The position numbers were made by a program, and so were the translations under genes. Source: Myotis daubentonii (Eukaryota > Chordata > Mammalia > Chiroptera > Vespertilionidae). Taken from it: 64,000 bases of DNA. The stretch is from NCBI RefSeq assembly GCF_963259705.1, contig NC_081840.1:3027562-3091561 (forward strand). Direction: 5' to 3'. Below, piece after piece: positions 50,166-62,100 of the stretch; the first letter of the stretch is position 1, and the number at the start of each line of letters is the position of its first letter. The notes below the pieces were generated by a model that saw nothing but the letters and a program-made list of their open reading frames with translations, searched no databases and was not told where the DNA came from.

Positions 50166-51263
50166 GTAAAAATGGGCGGGGGGATAAAAGGGACAGAGCT
50201 CCCTCCAGGCAGATGGGCCCACCGGAAGGGAACGGAAAGCAGAGTGATTTTCATTCTCTTGGCCCCGGGCCTAGGCACCCGGGGGGCAGGGCACCAGCTC
50301 TGCGGTGCTGGGAAGCAGCCATGCCCGGAAGGGGCAGGACAGGGATGCAGAACGGGAGCATTAAGCTCTCGGAAACCGAGCCCAGTCCCTAAGCCAGCTA
50401 GCATGGCAACGGGCGTGTGGAGAGCGGGGTTTGCAGGGCTGTGCCATAGCTCCAAGTGGGACCCTGCGTCCTCGCTAAATAAGCCACCTGGTGCCTGAGG
50501 AGGGGGAGGCTGGGGGGAGGGGGGCTGGAGTTCTAGGTCATTGGCTTTGATCTTGTCCTTGGGAGGAAGTTGGCACCGAGGCCAAGACTCACCCTTTGCG
50601 GCCAGCGTCCCTGTAGCCCTGACGCAGGTGCTACGCGAATGAGACTACAGGTCCCACTGACCCTCCGCAGTCCCAGTCTCCTGTGATTTCGCCCTCTGCT
50701 AAGTGTGAGAGAGCATCTTGGCAAGGGGTTGGCATGTTGACGAGAATGCAACCCTGGCTGCGGGCCTAATGCCCATTTAGAGAGATCCCGGGAGGGCAGC
50801 CGGCCGCCCGGGGAATGGTGGCCGAGGCGTAACGGCATCGCATCGGGAAGGCAGCGGCAAAGGCCTCGGAGGGGCTTGGGCCTCCGGGCGGAGCTGGCGC
50901 TGGCCCCGGTGCGGGATCCCAGAGCTGAGAGCTTGGACGGTCCAGCAGCTGGAGAACCTCGCTGCCCGCACAGCCCACTGCCCGAGGCGTGGGGCCCGGA
51001 CCCGGGAAGCGGCCAGGACCCGTTCCCCAGCAGCGGCTGTGGCCCGGGCGGCGCTAGCAGACAGCGCGGCTGCCTGGGGCGATCGGAGTGTGATGGGAAA
51101 TGACTGGACTCCTGCTTCTTGCAATGCTGGTTGCTCCCGGAACCACTTGGCTGCTGTTGCCATCACCCAGTCTCCTGGGGTCACACGGAGGCTCGACAGA
51201 GAGTGCCTTCTGCAATGCGGAGCTGCTGAGAAGTGAGCTGAGCCCACACCGAAGGGGGGAGTG
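50166..51263. other. Non-repetitive DNA with a CpG-rich block
   Basis: 50770-51080 is very GC- and CpG-rich (many CGG, GCG, CCG), like a CpG island, but no gene start can be tied to it. The rest is anonymous. Confidence 0.45.
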
Positions 51264-51560
51264 AATGGCAGCACCCAGTGCCCAGCACCCAATGCCAGCA
51301 CCCAGTGCCCAGCACCCAATGCCCAGCACCCAAAAACCCAGCATCCAATGTCCATCACCCAATGCCCAGCACTCAATGTCCATCACCCACTGCCCAGCAC
51401 CCACTGCCCATCACCCAATGTCCATCACCCAATGCCCAGAACCCAATGCCCATCACTCAATGCCCAGAACTCAATATCCAGCACCCAATGTCCAGCACCC
51501 AATGCCCAGCACTCAATATCCAGCACCCAGTGCCCAGCACCCAATGCCCAGCACTCTGTG
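51264..51560. repeat. 14-bp minisatellite (GCCCAGCACCCAAT)n
   Basis: About 21 units alternate CCCAGCACCCAATG, TCCATCACCCAATG and CCAGAACTCAATAT. All frames open. Confidence 0.96.
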
Positions 51561-51867
51561 ACTACCATCTGTCAGCTGTGGGCATGTGCAGACTGAAGGG
51601 AATGTTCCCACAGTGGGCACGAGGCCTCTGTCTTCTGCAGACACCACCCCATCCATCGTCACTGCCCACCCTGCAGCAATCATGAGCTGGACCAGCTTTG
51701 GGGGGGACATCAGCCTGAGCAGGGACCGGACAGAACGTGGGTCCCCGAGGAGGGGCGTGGATTGCGTCCGCTCGAGGCGAGCCTGCCGCTGCATGCGAGT
51801 TCCGGGAGCTGTACACATCCTCGCTGGGTAAGACTTTTACTTGGGTAAAAGCCTGCATCCCATAGAT

Positions 51868-51955
51868 GCAACTGCACGCAGGCAGACGGACAGGACAACT
51901 GCACGCAGACAGACGGACAGGACAACTGCACGCGGGCAGATGGACAGGACCCTGG
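51868..51955. repeat. 27-bp tandem repeat, three copies
   Basis: AACTGCACGCAGGCAGACGG followed by ACAGGAC, three times with few changes. Confidence 0.95.
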
Positions 51956-53337
51956 CAGGGAAGTGAGCGAGGGAGCGGCGAGGCATGGGGACCATGATGC
52001 TCGTCTCAGACTTCTGTAAGATGCCCGCATGGTGCCCTTCTGTCCACACAGACAGGCTGGCTCTGCATATTCGGTCTTAGGGATAGTCCGCGGGGGCCAC
52101 CAAAACATATTCTCTCCTGTGCTTTAGGAAACCCTTCATTTCCCACTTTTGAGAGAAGAGTAAGTGTGGGAAATACCTCATTCTTCTCGTTAAGAAAGAA
52201 CATCAGCCCAGGCGCGAAGGTAAGTGGCTGTGGCGACGTGGTCTCCGTGTGGAGGAGACAATAGAGAGAAGTGGGTTTGGGGAAAGAGGGGGGCTCCTAC
52301 CCGCCCAAAGGGCTTCCGCAGAGGGTGTGGTGACAGGCAGGACTGTGAGCCCAGGGGCACCTAACCTTCGGACTCATCAAAAAAGCTGTAAATAGAGTTT
52401 ATCTGTGAGATCTTCACTTAAAGAGAGCACAGCAGCCGTGGGTGAGCCGAACAAACCCCCCCGTGGCTGCCTGTGCCAGGCCGCGGCTCAGCGCCAGGCC
52501 CCACGCGGGCGGAGCAGGCCTGTGCCTCCAGGTGAGCAGCCGAGTCTGTGCCGAGTGGTGGCCTCACACTGTTACTTATAACACGGAAAGTGTGAGCACA
52601 GCCCTAATTTCTCCTACCAGGGACCCGCGAAGCACACTTCGGCAAACCTACCCAGTGGAGGATGAGGCAAGTGTTTAAAGAAAACATTTACAACCAGCAG
52701 CTCGAGAGAAATGCTCGTGATACCATGTCAAGTGGAAGAGCGTCTACAGAGCTGTGTGCATAACCCGTCACAACTCCGGCAAAGAAGACAGCGCAGCGCA
52801 AGGCGTTGGAAATGAACCCCAAGGGCAAAGGAGCCACGCATTAGCAGGCGTGGTCCCTGGTGGAGAGACCGTTACGTAGACCTTCCCCTTCTCCTTCTCT
52901 GAACTTTGCAGATTGTCGGGTGTGGTACAGTCCTGAAGGAGTCCACTTTGTGGTCAGGTTTCTAGGCCACCAGGGCGAGGACTTCCGCATCCACCTCAGC
53001 CGGTCAAGTTCAGCTGCGCTCCTGTCCACACCCATGCCCGGGGCAGCCCCGCTCTGGGCCAGGCCGGGAGGAGGAGCTGAACTGGAGCCAGTCGCTGCAG
53101 CGAGGAGCCCACGGCCAAGGGGGTGCAAGCCAGGCGATTTCACAATGATGCCCCGAGGTCGCCATCACGGACAGCCAGGGAGCCCAGGACAGAGGCTGGC
53201 CAGTCTTCAGATGGAGGGGACGATGGCCTAGTGGAGTCATAAGGGTTCACTGAGCTCTCGGGCTGCGCCAAGGTGGGGACAGGCTATCGGAGACGACCTG
53301 CACAGTGCGAAGCCAGAGGCAGAGCACAACATGGGAG
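51956..53337. other. Anonymous DNA
   Basis: 52670-52800 is weakly like an old LINE 3' end (GAGAAATGCTCGTGATACCA). Otherwise nothing recognised. Confidence 0.3.
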
Positions 53338-53996
53338 CCAGGCCACTGGGTGATGGCCAAGGCCACTGGGGGATGGCCAAGGCCACTGGGGGATGACCAA
53401 GGCCACTTGGGGGATGGCAAAGGCCACTTGGGGGATGGCCAAGGCCACTTGGGTGATGGCCAAGGCCACTGGGGGATGGCCAAGGCCACTGGGTGATGGC
53501 CAAGGCCACTGGGGGATGACCAAGGCCACTTGGGGGATGGCCAAGGCCACTGGGGGATGGCCAAGGCCACTTGGGGGATGGCAAAGGCCACTGGGGGATG
53601 ACCAGGCCACTTGGGGGATGGCCAAGGCCACTTGGGGGATGGCCAAGGCCACTGGGTGATGACCAAGGCCACTGGGCGATGACCAAGGCCACTTGGGGGA
53701 TGACCAAGGCCACTTGGGTGATGACCAAGGCCACTGGGGGATGACCAAGGCCACTTGGGGGATGACCAAGGCTACTGGGGGATGGCCAAGGCCACTTGGG
53801 GGATGGCCAAGGCCACTGGGGGATGACCAAGGCCACTGGGGGATGACCAAGGCCACTGGGTGATGACCAAGGCTACTGGGGGATGGCCAAGGCCACTGGG
53901 GGATGACCAAGGCCACTGGGTGATGACCAAGGCTACTGGGGGATGGCCAAGGCCACTGGGGGATGGCCAAGGCCACTTGGGGGATGGCCAAGGCCC
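53338..53996. repeat. 20-21-bp minisatellite (GGCCACTGGGGGATGGCCAA)n
   Basis: About 32 units. Two length forms: CACTGGGG (20 bp) and CACTTGGGG (21 bp), mixed with GATGACC and GATGGCC variants. Long frames on both strands are artefacts of the repeat. Confidence 0.97.
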
Positions 53997-54728
53997 CGAT
54001 TTGTGCTCAGGCCTCTCACTTCCTTTGTCTGTCCTGGCCACTGCTCGGGGTGTCAGGTTGCATGAGCCCCTCTCACTAGGATGGGGGTCAGTGATGCACT
54101 TGAGGGCAGAGTCACCTTCAGGACACCCAGGTTCAAGGTCACAGGTTCCAGGGCTGGCCAGTTCAGCAGCATCCTTTCATCCCAGGAGTGGCCTAAACAA
54201 AAGCAAGAGGCATTTGTTCCCAATACACCCGAGTGTTCACAAAGATGGATGCCACGGGTGCTGCTTGGGGGAGCCTGGTTCTGGGGGACTATTGGACCAC
54301 CATTTCCCAGCCATTTCCCAGCCATTGCCACTGCCGGCTGGGAAGGAGAGAAAGGAGCAAATAGACAGTTTGGAGCACCCACCGTGGGCCTGGCGGGGCG
54401 CATCCTGACAGCTCAGCGAGGCAGGTGTCATTGTCTTTGCTTCAAAGCTAGAAAACCAGCTCAGAGAGGGCAGGGTGCTTGCCTGCAGTCACACAGGCAG
54501 GAAGCGGTGGAACTGGCCGCCACAATCTCCCCGCCCCGCCACCCCATTCCTCACTGCCTGGAGGACAGCGACCCTGTGTACAGGCCTTTGAGGCTGTCAG
54601 AGTCCCCAGCCTGGAGCTTCTTTGCACACAGTAGGTGTTCAATACTTGAGTGCTCACCTTTGCCAGGCATTTGGCACCAGAACTGCTAGGAACACCTATC
54701 TTCACAGACTTTCAAACCATTTCCTCTC
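53997..54728. other. Anonymous DNA with a MIR-like piece
   Basis: 54440-54530 resembles a MIR complement (CAGCTCAGAGAGGGCAGGGT, CAGTCACACAGGCAGG). Otherwise nothing recognised. Confidence 0.35.
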
Positions 54729-54792
54729 CCTTCCTTCCTTCCTTCCTTCCTTCCTTCCTTCCTTCCTTCCTTCCTTCCTTCCTTCCTTCCTT
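54729..54792. repeat. (CCTT)n microsatellite
   Basis: Sixteen perfect TTCC tetramers, adjoining the tail side of the next SINE. Confidence 0.97.
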
Positions 54793-54793
54793 T

Positions 54794-55028
54794 TTTTTAA
54801 AAAAAAATATATTTTAAAATATATTTTATTGATTTTTACAGAGAGGACGGGAGAGGGAGAGAGAGATAGAAACATCAGTGATGAGAGAGAATCACAGATC
54901 ATTTGTCTCCTGCATGTCCCCTACTGGGGAGCAAGCCTGCAACCCAGGCATGTGCCCTGACCAGGATCAAACTGTGACCTCCTGGTTCATAGGTTGACAC
55001 TCAACCACTGAGCCACGCCGGCCGGGCC
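54794..55028 (-). repeat. Ves SINE
   Basis: TTTATTGATTTTTACAGAGA tail side, AAACATCAGTGATGAGAGAG body, CTGGTTCATAGGTTGACACT and CACGCCGGCCGGGCC head complement. Confidence 0.96.
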
Positions 55029-56532
55029 CATTTTCACTTTTAGTGTCTCCTGGGGAGGGAATGTGTCAAAGGAGAGTTTCCCTGGCCCCTGGGGCCATCT
55101 CGGGCACAGCACAAAGATTCCAGAACTCTCCACCTACACATCCCTTCTGTACTTTGCTACGGTTGAGGGGCAGCCTTCCCTTGTCAGCACAGCGACGGGC
55201 AGCCCATCTACAGGACAAAGGATGCCTCAGGGAGACGGGGGACACACCCGGGGGGTACAGCCAGGTGTGACGGGAGGCCTTCCGATGGCCTGTGACACGG
55301 GCAAAGCCTGGCCTCTCTGGGCCCTAAGGATGAGACTTAATCGGGTGAGCCTTCAGACTAGAGGGGGAGGGAGCCCCTGCTGCCCCCTCCCAGCCGCCTC
55401 TCGTCAAGGGTGGCTTCCGAGGGTCCCGTCTCTGTCTCGGAGCTGCCCCTGGCTCCTGGCCTGCACCCGCGTCTCTTACTTCCCTTCGGGCAGCTGCAGC
55501 TGGACCCGTCCACCCTCTCCCCCACCCAGTGGCCCTCTCCCAGGCTTCCCCCGGCCGTCTCGGTTCCCGTTTTCTGCGTGTGCCGCAGGCAGTCCACCCA
55601 CTGCTCTTGCTCGGCGGCCTCTGGTGTCCACCACTCCCCTCCCTTTCCCTGCCCCACACCCTGGCTCCCGTCGCCTCATCCTTGGTCTCTTGGGTTTCAC
55701 TCTTGTCCCCTAACATCCATCCTCCAGACGGCAGCCGCACTGACCCTTTTAGGGTCTCTACCAGAACTATTCACCCCCTTGCTTAAACCCTGCTTCCCAG
55801 CCCCCTGACAACTTCTCTTGCTGCTGCTACTGGGTAATGTCAGGGCCTTCCTGTCACCGAGGTTCCTGGCCTTTTTCTCATGGTCACAAAGCAGTGGCCT
55901 CGTCCAGCAGGCATGCTTGGGATCTGTGCTTCCCGCTTCTGGTCTCCAGGGATCCCAGTGCCCCGGCCATGCCCCAGGGCATCTCTGCGACTTACACGAG
56001 GCCAGAGAGTGGCAGGACCATCCTTCCAGCTCCCTGATGCGGTGGAGCACCTACTATGTGCCAGCCTCTCTCGGGCACTTGGCTTCAGCCGCATTCTAGA
56101 CATGGCCCCAGATGCCGGCCCACGTTACTCAGTCAACACTCACCTGGCCGCTGTGTGATGGGACTTTGCAGGGGCTCCCTGAGGGGCCCGGCCTGGTCAG
56201 CGAGCCCTTTAAAAGCATTTTTCTCCCGTGGGAGGAGCAGAAGGAGTAAGAGCAATCAGAAGCTCAGGAAGAATTCCACGCACATCGCTGTCTACGGAGA
56301 CAGAGGGAGCCCGGTGGCCTTTGGGGGCTGAGTGGCCCCGGGTCCCACGGCCGCTGGGACGGGGCTCAGCCAACAGTGAGAAGGAGTTTGGAACCAAATG
56401 CTTCCCACTGCCTGCAGGTAGAGCCCGGCCAGGACAATCATTCGAGAACTAAAGCCGAGAGCCCAGCTGGCCAGCCTGACCGCTGACCCGTGGAACTGTG
56501 GGCTAATGAACAGGCTGTGTTTTAAGCCACTG
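55029..56532. other. Anonymous DNA with a possible L2 fragment
   Basis: 55690-55850 resembles L2 (CCATCCTCCAGACGGCAGCC, CACCCCCTTGCTTAAACCCT). About 56040-56130 is MIR-like. No exon supported. Confidence 0.35.
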
Positions 56533-56549
56533 AATTTGGGTTATTTCTT

Positions 56550-56746
56550 CTTTTGTTTCTTTAAAAAAAATTTTTTTAAATTGATTTTTAGAGAGAGAGG
56601 AAGAGGGGGGTGGGGGGGAGAGAGAAACATTGATTGGCTGCCTCTGCACAACCCCTACTGGGGACCGAGCCCACAACCCGGTGAACTGGCAACATTTCGG
56701 TGCATGGGACGATGCCCAGCCAACCGAGCCACACCAGCCAGGGCTA
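56550..56746 (-). repeat. Ves-related SINE
   Basis: Flanks AATTTGGGTTATTTCTT (56533-56549) and AATTTGGGGTCATTTCTT (56747-56764) form a decayed target duplication. The head differs from typical Ves (ACGATGCCCAGCCAACCGAG). Confidence 0.88.
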
Positions 56747-56764
56747 AATTTGGGGTCATTTCTT

Positions 56765-59700
56765 ACGCAGCAATAAAAATAAATGCACTCATTAATCCGT
56801 CCCAAACTTAATCCGCCAACCCTGCCAGGTAGACATTCTCACTGTTCCCTGGGGCCGTCCCTGACGTGCGGGGCCAGCCGGAGGCCCAGGCCCGCAGCTC
56901 CCCTCTGACCCGGCCTTTGGAGACGGTGCTGCGGTTCGGCCCAGGCCTTGGCAGCGCAGACTCAGAAGTGAGCTCCAGCCAAGCCTGCAGAGCCCAGGGT
57001 TTGTGCAGGAGGACGAACAATGCGCTGGGAGTAAGGAAGGAAGGGATTAGCCGAACACAGTCACGGCATCCGCCACAGCCCTCACAGGGTGGTGGCCTCC
57101 GAGCCAATGTCCTCCGTCTCAGACCAGAAAGCGGAGTCGGCAGCAGGGCCAGGCCGAGCCCCCGTCTCCTGACCCCGGTGCCCCTCCCTGGGTTCTGGGT
57201 TCCGTTGTCCCTTGGGAAACAAGGATGGAACGAGGGCCAGTGGCCGCATTGCTGATTTCAGCTCTTCCAACCCCCACCCCGAACTTGGGGGCAAAGAGGA
57301 AGAGACACGGGCACGTGCCCTCGAGGCTGGAACAGAGGAAGGGGAGGGACAGCGTGCCAGCCATCTGCTTCCTCTCCCACCCCCGCCAGCGCCTTCTCCC
57401 TGCCCCCAGCCCCAGCCCCGACGCCAGGACAACCGGGGGCAGCAGGTGTGCGTGCCACGAGTGAGCCTGCCACCGGGAGCACCTGGATTCATTTCTCTGC
57501 TTGTGAGGACCCACAGGCGGACTCCCGGGGCGACAGGAGCGCCCTTGACCCCCGAGCCCGCCTGCCATCAGGAAGCCAGAGGAGGCAAAGCCTGACCACA
57601 GGCCTGAGCCACAGCCCTTCCACGGAAAAGCCCTCTGACTACCACTTCCCTTCGCGCCACGTCTCCCCACCACAGGATTGCTCAAGGCCCTGACCACAGG
57701 TGCGCACAGACTCTCTGCACCCTGGATCGCCGCCCGCCGGGGCCAGGAGCACCGTGACCAGGGGCAGGATGGGGATGACACCGGAACGCCGGCCTGGCAC
57801 TGCCCCTCGCGGCTGGCAGGGACGGGGGACCCAAAGACCACCCAGGCCTCCTCCAGGGAAGGAGGGGGCAGCTGGTTACGCACGCAGCCAGGGACGATGG
57901 CACAGGCCCCTCGGGGAGCCTGGTTCCAGCTCAGTGCAGGAAGGCGGGAGCCCAGGGGGCCTGCTATGTGCCTGTGAGAGACACTCGCAACTACAGGGCG
58001 AAGGGCTGCTCCGGGAGTCCCGCTGTCCTGCCGGCGGGGGGACGGGGGGGGGGAGGGGCGGGGGGCTTGGACCCGTGAAGCCGGGCTGCAGGAGGCAGGT
58101 TGCAGAACACTGAATCTGGGGATTGGCTGGGAGGAGGGGAAGGAGCCAAGACAGAGTCACACACACGCAGGAAGAGGGCGGCCGAGTGGCCGGGAGAGCT
58201 GCCCAGGCGACAGCGGCCAAAGGGCTCACAGGTGGGCTGCCGGCGTGGCGTGCGGTGGTTGGCGTTGCTGAGATGCCCGCCCCGCCCTCCTCCTAGACCT
58301 GCCGGGAAGTCGTCCACGCTCCCTCGTGCGCACGTGGGGTGAGCTGTGTCTTGTTTGTCTCATTTGCAGAAACAGGGGAATCCAGGGCCCATGCCAGGTT
58401 TAATACACAAGTGGGTGGTGGGGCGGGAAGGTAAGCCACGAATTGAGTTCAGTGGAACTTGGTGGGATGACAGGCTCGGGGCCAGAGGTGTCCATGGGAA
58501 CTTAAACCCCCGAGAAATACAGGGAAACCTTTGGATTTCCCCTGGGGGAGCAGTGGGGGCTCTGGCCAATCTTACCTTGATGGTCTGAGTCAGAGAAATA
58601 ATTCACCCCCACATGCCTGCCCCCCCAACAATGCCAGGTGAGAGTCCCCCAGGAGTGCCCACCGACCACGCCTGCATGGCTCCATTGTGGCAACCACCAC
58701 ACCATCATCAGCTCCGTACACTTCCTCCTCCCTCTCTGGACTCTGGCATCCTCAGGCCAGGGGCTGAGTTCGCTTGTTTCAGACCCCCCAGCACTAAGCC
58801 CCCGGCTCAGTAAGGTTGGCGCTGGATGGAAAAGGAGAGGAGGGACATTTCTGGAGTCTGACACCGTGCCAGGTCCTGCGGGTACTTACAGCCTGCCCCC
58901 GGTGTCTTAATGAGGGAGGCAGGGTGTCCGTCTCTGGGGGTACTGATGGGGGAGGCAGGGTCCCCGTGTCTCGGGGTCCTGAGGCAGAGGCAGGGCAACA
59001 GCTTGGCAGAGAATGGGAAGGGCCCTAAGCTCCGGTGGGTGGGGGCCTCAATGGCTCCAATGCCCGCTGGCCCGGGAGCCCCCTGCCTCCCTGCCATCAT
59101 GTCCTGTATGATATCAGTGCTCAGATTTTTGCTGCCCCCCCACCCCCGCAGCTTCCAGCAAGCGCCCGTGGGTGGAGGGGTGAAGGAGAGCTGAGTCACC
59201 CTCTAGAGTCACCTCTCTCCTTAAGAACCATTATAAACACATTGCGGTCAGCCCTCCTTGGAGTTTATGTTGCTGCACGAAATGGAATATCAGGAATGAG
59301 CCCACAAGCATCGGGCCACCATATTTAGTCATCTCTGTGTCCAGCCTGTATGTCACTCCACGTTCAACACGCTGTGCTGGGGGAGGGGAGGAGTGTGGGC
59401 AGTGGTCCCCCACCCCCAGCCAGCTCAGCCCTCGGCCTCACCGGCCCCTTCCCTGGCTCAGGGTCACCCTCATCTCATGGGAGTCTGAGGGGGGTGCGGG
59501 CCAGGCCACAGGGGCCCCAGTTCCCAGCGCCCTCCTTATGCTGGCTCCTCTACCCCTCCAGCTGCCGTCCTCCTTCCCGACACGCCAAGAACAAATCCAT
59601 AGGCGTCGGGAACTCACAGCACGGACCAGATGCGTGACACAGGGACCGTCTCAATAAATGCGGCCTGCAAGTCCCTTTCACAGGTGGGACCCAGGCATGA

Positions 59701-59976
59701 GGAGGAGACAGATTTTCCCAGGACCGCACATGCGCACCGGCCAGCCTGGCTCTGGGCAGTGGGCTCTTCTGCCACCTCATCCTTCCAAACCTGCGCCCAG
59801 TCTTAGCTATCTGACCCATCTCTACCTGATGCTCAGGTTTCAAAGTCATTTCCGCCATCGCCTTCACCCCCCTGCACCCCCTAAGATGGGCTTGACCCGG
59901 GTGTGTCATCACTCCAGCTACAGCGGCGTTACCAAGGAGACATCGATTTGTGTCTGTGGGAGGACAGGTCCTTCCC
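56765..59976. other. Anonymous GC-rich DNA
   Basis: Overlapping frames are open for up to 254 codons on both strands, as expected for GC-rich non-coding DNA. A G-rich tract lies at 58030-58067. No splice-consistent gene or repeat family recognised. Confidence 0.35.
58030..58067. repeat. G-rich tract
   Basis: Several G runs (10, 6 and 6 among others) within 38 bases; a candidate G-quadruplex. Confidence 0.85.
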
Positions 59977-60440
59977 TGCCAGGGGCTGTACCCCCGTGGA
60001 CGCCGGGTAGTGGATGAAGACGACATGAGAAGTCTAGGTATATATGAAGAGCGGCCGTTGCTAACAAGGAGCCATCAGACAGAGCAGCTCTCCCATGCAG
60101 CCTCACAAAGCAGCCACAAACATAGCAGCCAGCTACCTGCTGGTCAACAACACATCTTTATAGCAACTCCGACAAGAGAGGCTCCTTGCCATACCGTGGC
60201 ATCAGTATTTGGTTATAGAAAGGCACGCCTGTGCAGTGCATGCGGTCAGATGGCTGTGTCCTGGCTTTGCACCTGCATCTGGCTGCGTGGCCTCGAACAT
60301 CCGGCGTACTCTGAGTAGGGGTCCCACATACAAATTGGCCTCGAGCGTCCGATGTGTTCTGGACAAGGCCCCCATAGGGACGTGTAACATGAGACCTGGG
60401 GTAGGCGGTCTGGGGCTGGCGCACCTGCTCGAGGAAGTCA
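59977..60440 (-). mobile_element. Probable solo LTR with an internal duplication
   Basis: On the minus strand it ends CCCCTGGCA at 59977 and has GCTATAAAGATG (complement at about 60155-60166) as a TATA box. A 48-bp unit recurs (GGCCTCGAACATCCGGCGTA at 60290 and GGCCTCGAGCGTCCGATGTG at 60338). Outer boundary and target duplication not resolved. Confidence 0.5.
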
Positions 60441-60849
60441 TCAGGACCCCAGTCCCTTGTGGCCTCCTGCGCCACCATCCTTACCTGGAAGCTCTCCTCC
60501 TCACGGTCACAAGAAGGCTGCTCTACGCCCTGGCATTGCAGCTACGTTCCCAGCAGGAAGAAAGGGGAGGATGCGGGACACAGGTTCATGCCACCGATTT
60601 GCTCTTTCTTATGTGGAAACAGTAGCTTGCAGGCTTCTGCTGCTTGCTTTGCACGACTGGGCTACACCACGAGGCGCCTGTACCTCTCGCGACAGGGCTC
60701 TTGGGAAGGTGAGCAGCCACCATGCACATTGCGGCCCTGGACCACACGGAGTTCTGTGTGGGAGAAGGAGGAGAGGGATCCTGGAGGGGCAGCTGCCTGC
60801 CACACGGCTCCCACCTTTAACCAGCCCTGAGCCCTGTACGTCCCAAATT
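60441..60849. other. Old interspersed repeat relic, family uncertain
   Basis: 60500-60580 (AAGAAGGCTGCTCTACGCCC, GCTACGTTCCCAGCAGGAAG) resembles an old mammalian repeat also hinted at 63590-63690 on the opposite strand. I cannot name the family. Confidence 0.4.
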
Positions 60850-61290
60850 CTCAGTTTCCTCAGACCCACCAACCTCCCCCTGGCCAGGATTTCTACCCCA
60901 GTTCAGACCCACAACGGCAACCGCCTCTCACTGCTCTGGGCTTGGCTCACCTCCCTCCTGTCCACGCTCCACGCTGCCACCTGCCATCTTTCAATGTGCA
61001 GACTCCTTCGCCTCCCTGGCCTCAGACACCCAATTCCTCTCCTTCGCGTATAAAAGGGAGCCCAGACTCCTCAGGCTGACACAGGGCCCCAACGGGTTTC
61101 CTCCCTGATGTCCCAAATCCCCAGTGTTCCGGCCACGTGTCTCCCAGCCCGCTCCGCAGGCCCACCCCCGCGCTCTGAGCCTGGTCGGCACCCCTTCCGT
61201 CCAGGAGGACTCTCTCCCTGCCCGTTTCACGTGTGGCAGACGCTCCTTTAAGCCTCAGCTCCAACTCCTCCTTCCCTGTGACTGTTTGCT
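60850..61290. repeat. L2-like relic
   Basis: C-rich text such as CTCTGGGCTTGGCTCACCTC and GTTTCACGTGTGGCAGACGC resembles L2 3' regions. Diverged; moderate-to-low certainty. Confidence 0.4.
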
Positions 61291-61818
61291 GATCACCCCA
61301 ATCAGTCAGAATCGATCTCCTCTGGCCCAGTGTCCCTCTCCGATAGCACTTCACACAGTCCCGCCGGGGGTCTCGCTGGTGGTCGCAGTCTCTCCAATGG
61401 CTTGTGTCCACCCAACACCCATTTCTCTACTTCCAGTAACAGCCAGGATTCCTCCTCCGAACGGCTGGGTGGGGTCCGGTTGCACCTCTGGCGGGGGGGT
61501 GGGGGGGTTAGCATCCGTGGCCCCAGGAGACAGACGTGAAGAACGCACTTCCTCCTGCTCCAGGCGACTTCCCGCTGTTCTCGGGCCTGAGGGGCATCGG
61601 CGTGGCAGAGCCCAGGGGCCTCTGGCAGCCGGCGCTTTGTCAGCCTCTGTCCCTGTCCCTTCCTGGCCTGTGCCAGCCCCGTGCCAGCTCCAGGAGCTCT
61701 GCCCCCGCACGCCGTCCCTCCCACGACGGCAGTCGGTGCACCTGCCGGGCGGCTCCACCACTCACCCCGCCCCGTGGCTGCGTCCCCTCCAGGCACCTGG
61801 AGGTCGGCTCTGTCAGGG
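61291..61818. other. Anonymous GC-rich DNA
   Basis: A 301-codon frame overlapping this stretch (61124-62029) runs into the SINE and is not supported. Confidence 0.3.
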
Positions 61819-61831
61819 AGGAGCACTTCTT

Positions 61832-62014
61832 TTAATATATATTCGTACATTTTTATTGATTGACTTGAGAGAGAGAGGAAAGGAGAGAGAGGTTTGTTGT
61901 TCCACTTATTCATGCATTTGTTGCTTGACTCTCGTGTGTGTGGCTGGGATCAAACCCGAAACCTTGGCAAAGCGGGATGATGCTCTCACCAACCGAGCCA
62001 CCCGGCCGGGGCCA
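61832..62014 (-). repeat. tRNA-derived bat SINE of a second type
   Basis: A perfect 13-bp target duplication, AGGAGCACTTCTT, at 61819-61831 and 62015-62027. The body TTGACTTGAGAGAGAGAGGA and GTTCCACTTATTCATGCATT differ from Ves, and the head is CTCACCAACCGAGCCACCCG. Confidence 0.95.
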
Positions 62015-62100
62015 AGGAGCACTTCTTGAATCCCTACTGTGTGCGGTCACGTAATAAAGACAACTGTGCACTGGGGCGGGATTCGCTGAATGGTGAAGAC

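Noticed and set aside
51278..51685. Frames with CPAPNAQHPMP-like repeats
   Set aside because: Products of the 14-bp minisatellite.
53284..53991. Long frames on both strands (Pro/Ser/Trp-rich, up to 235 codons)
   Set aside because: Translation of the 20-21-bp minisatellite; parallel frames are equally open.
53338..53996. CRISPR-like array
   Set aside because: Repeats are directly adjacent without unique spacers, and the genome is mammalian.
56765..59976. Many frames of 100-254 codons
   Set aside because: Overlapping frames on both strands in GC-rich DNA; none is favoured by splice sites or recognisable domains.
61124..62029. A 301-codon plus frame
   Set aside because: Runs through L2-like DNA into a SINE; no domain, no splice sites, no codon signal.
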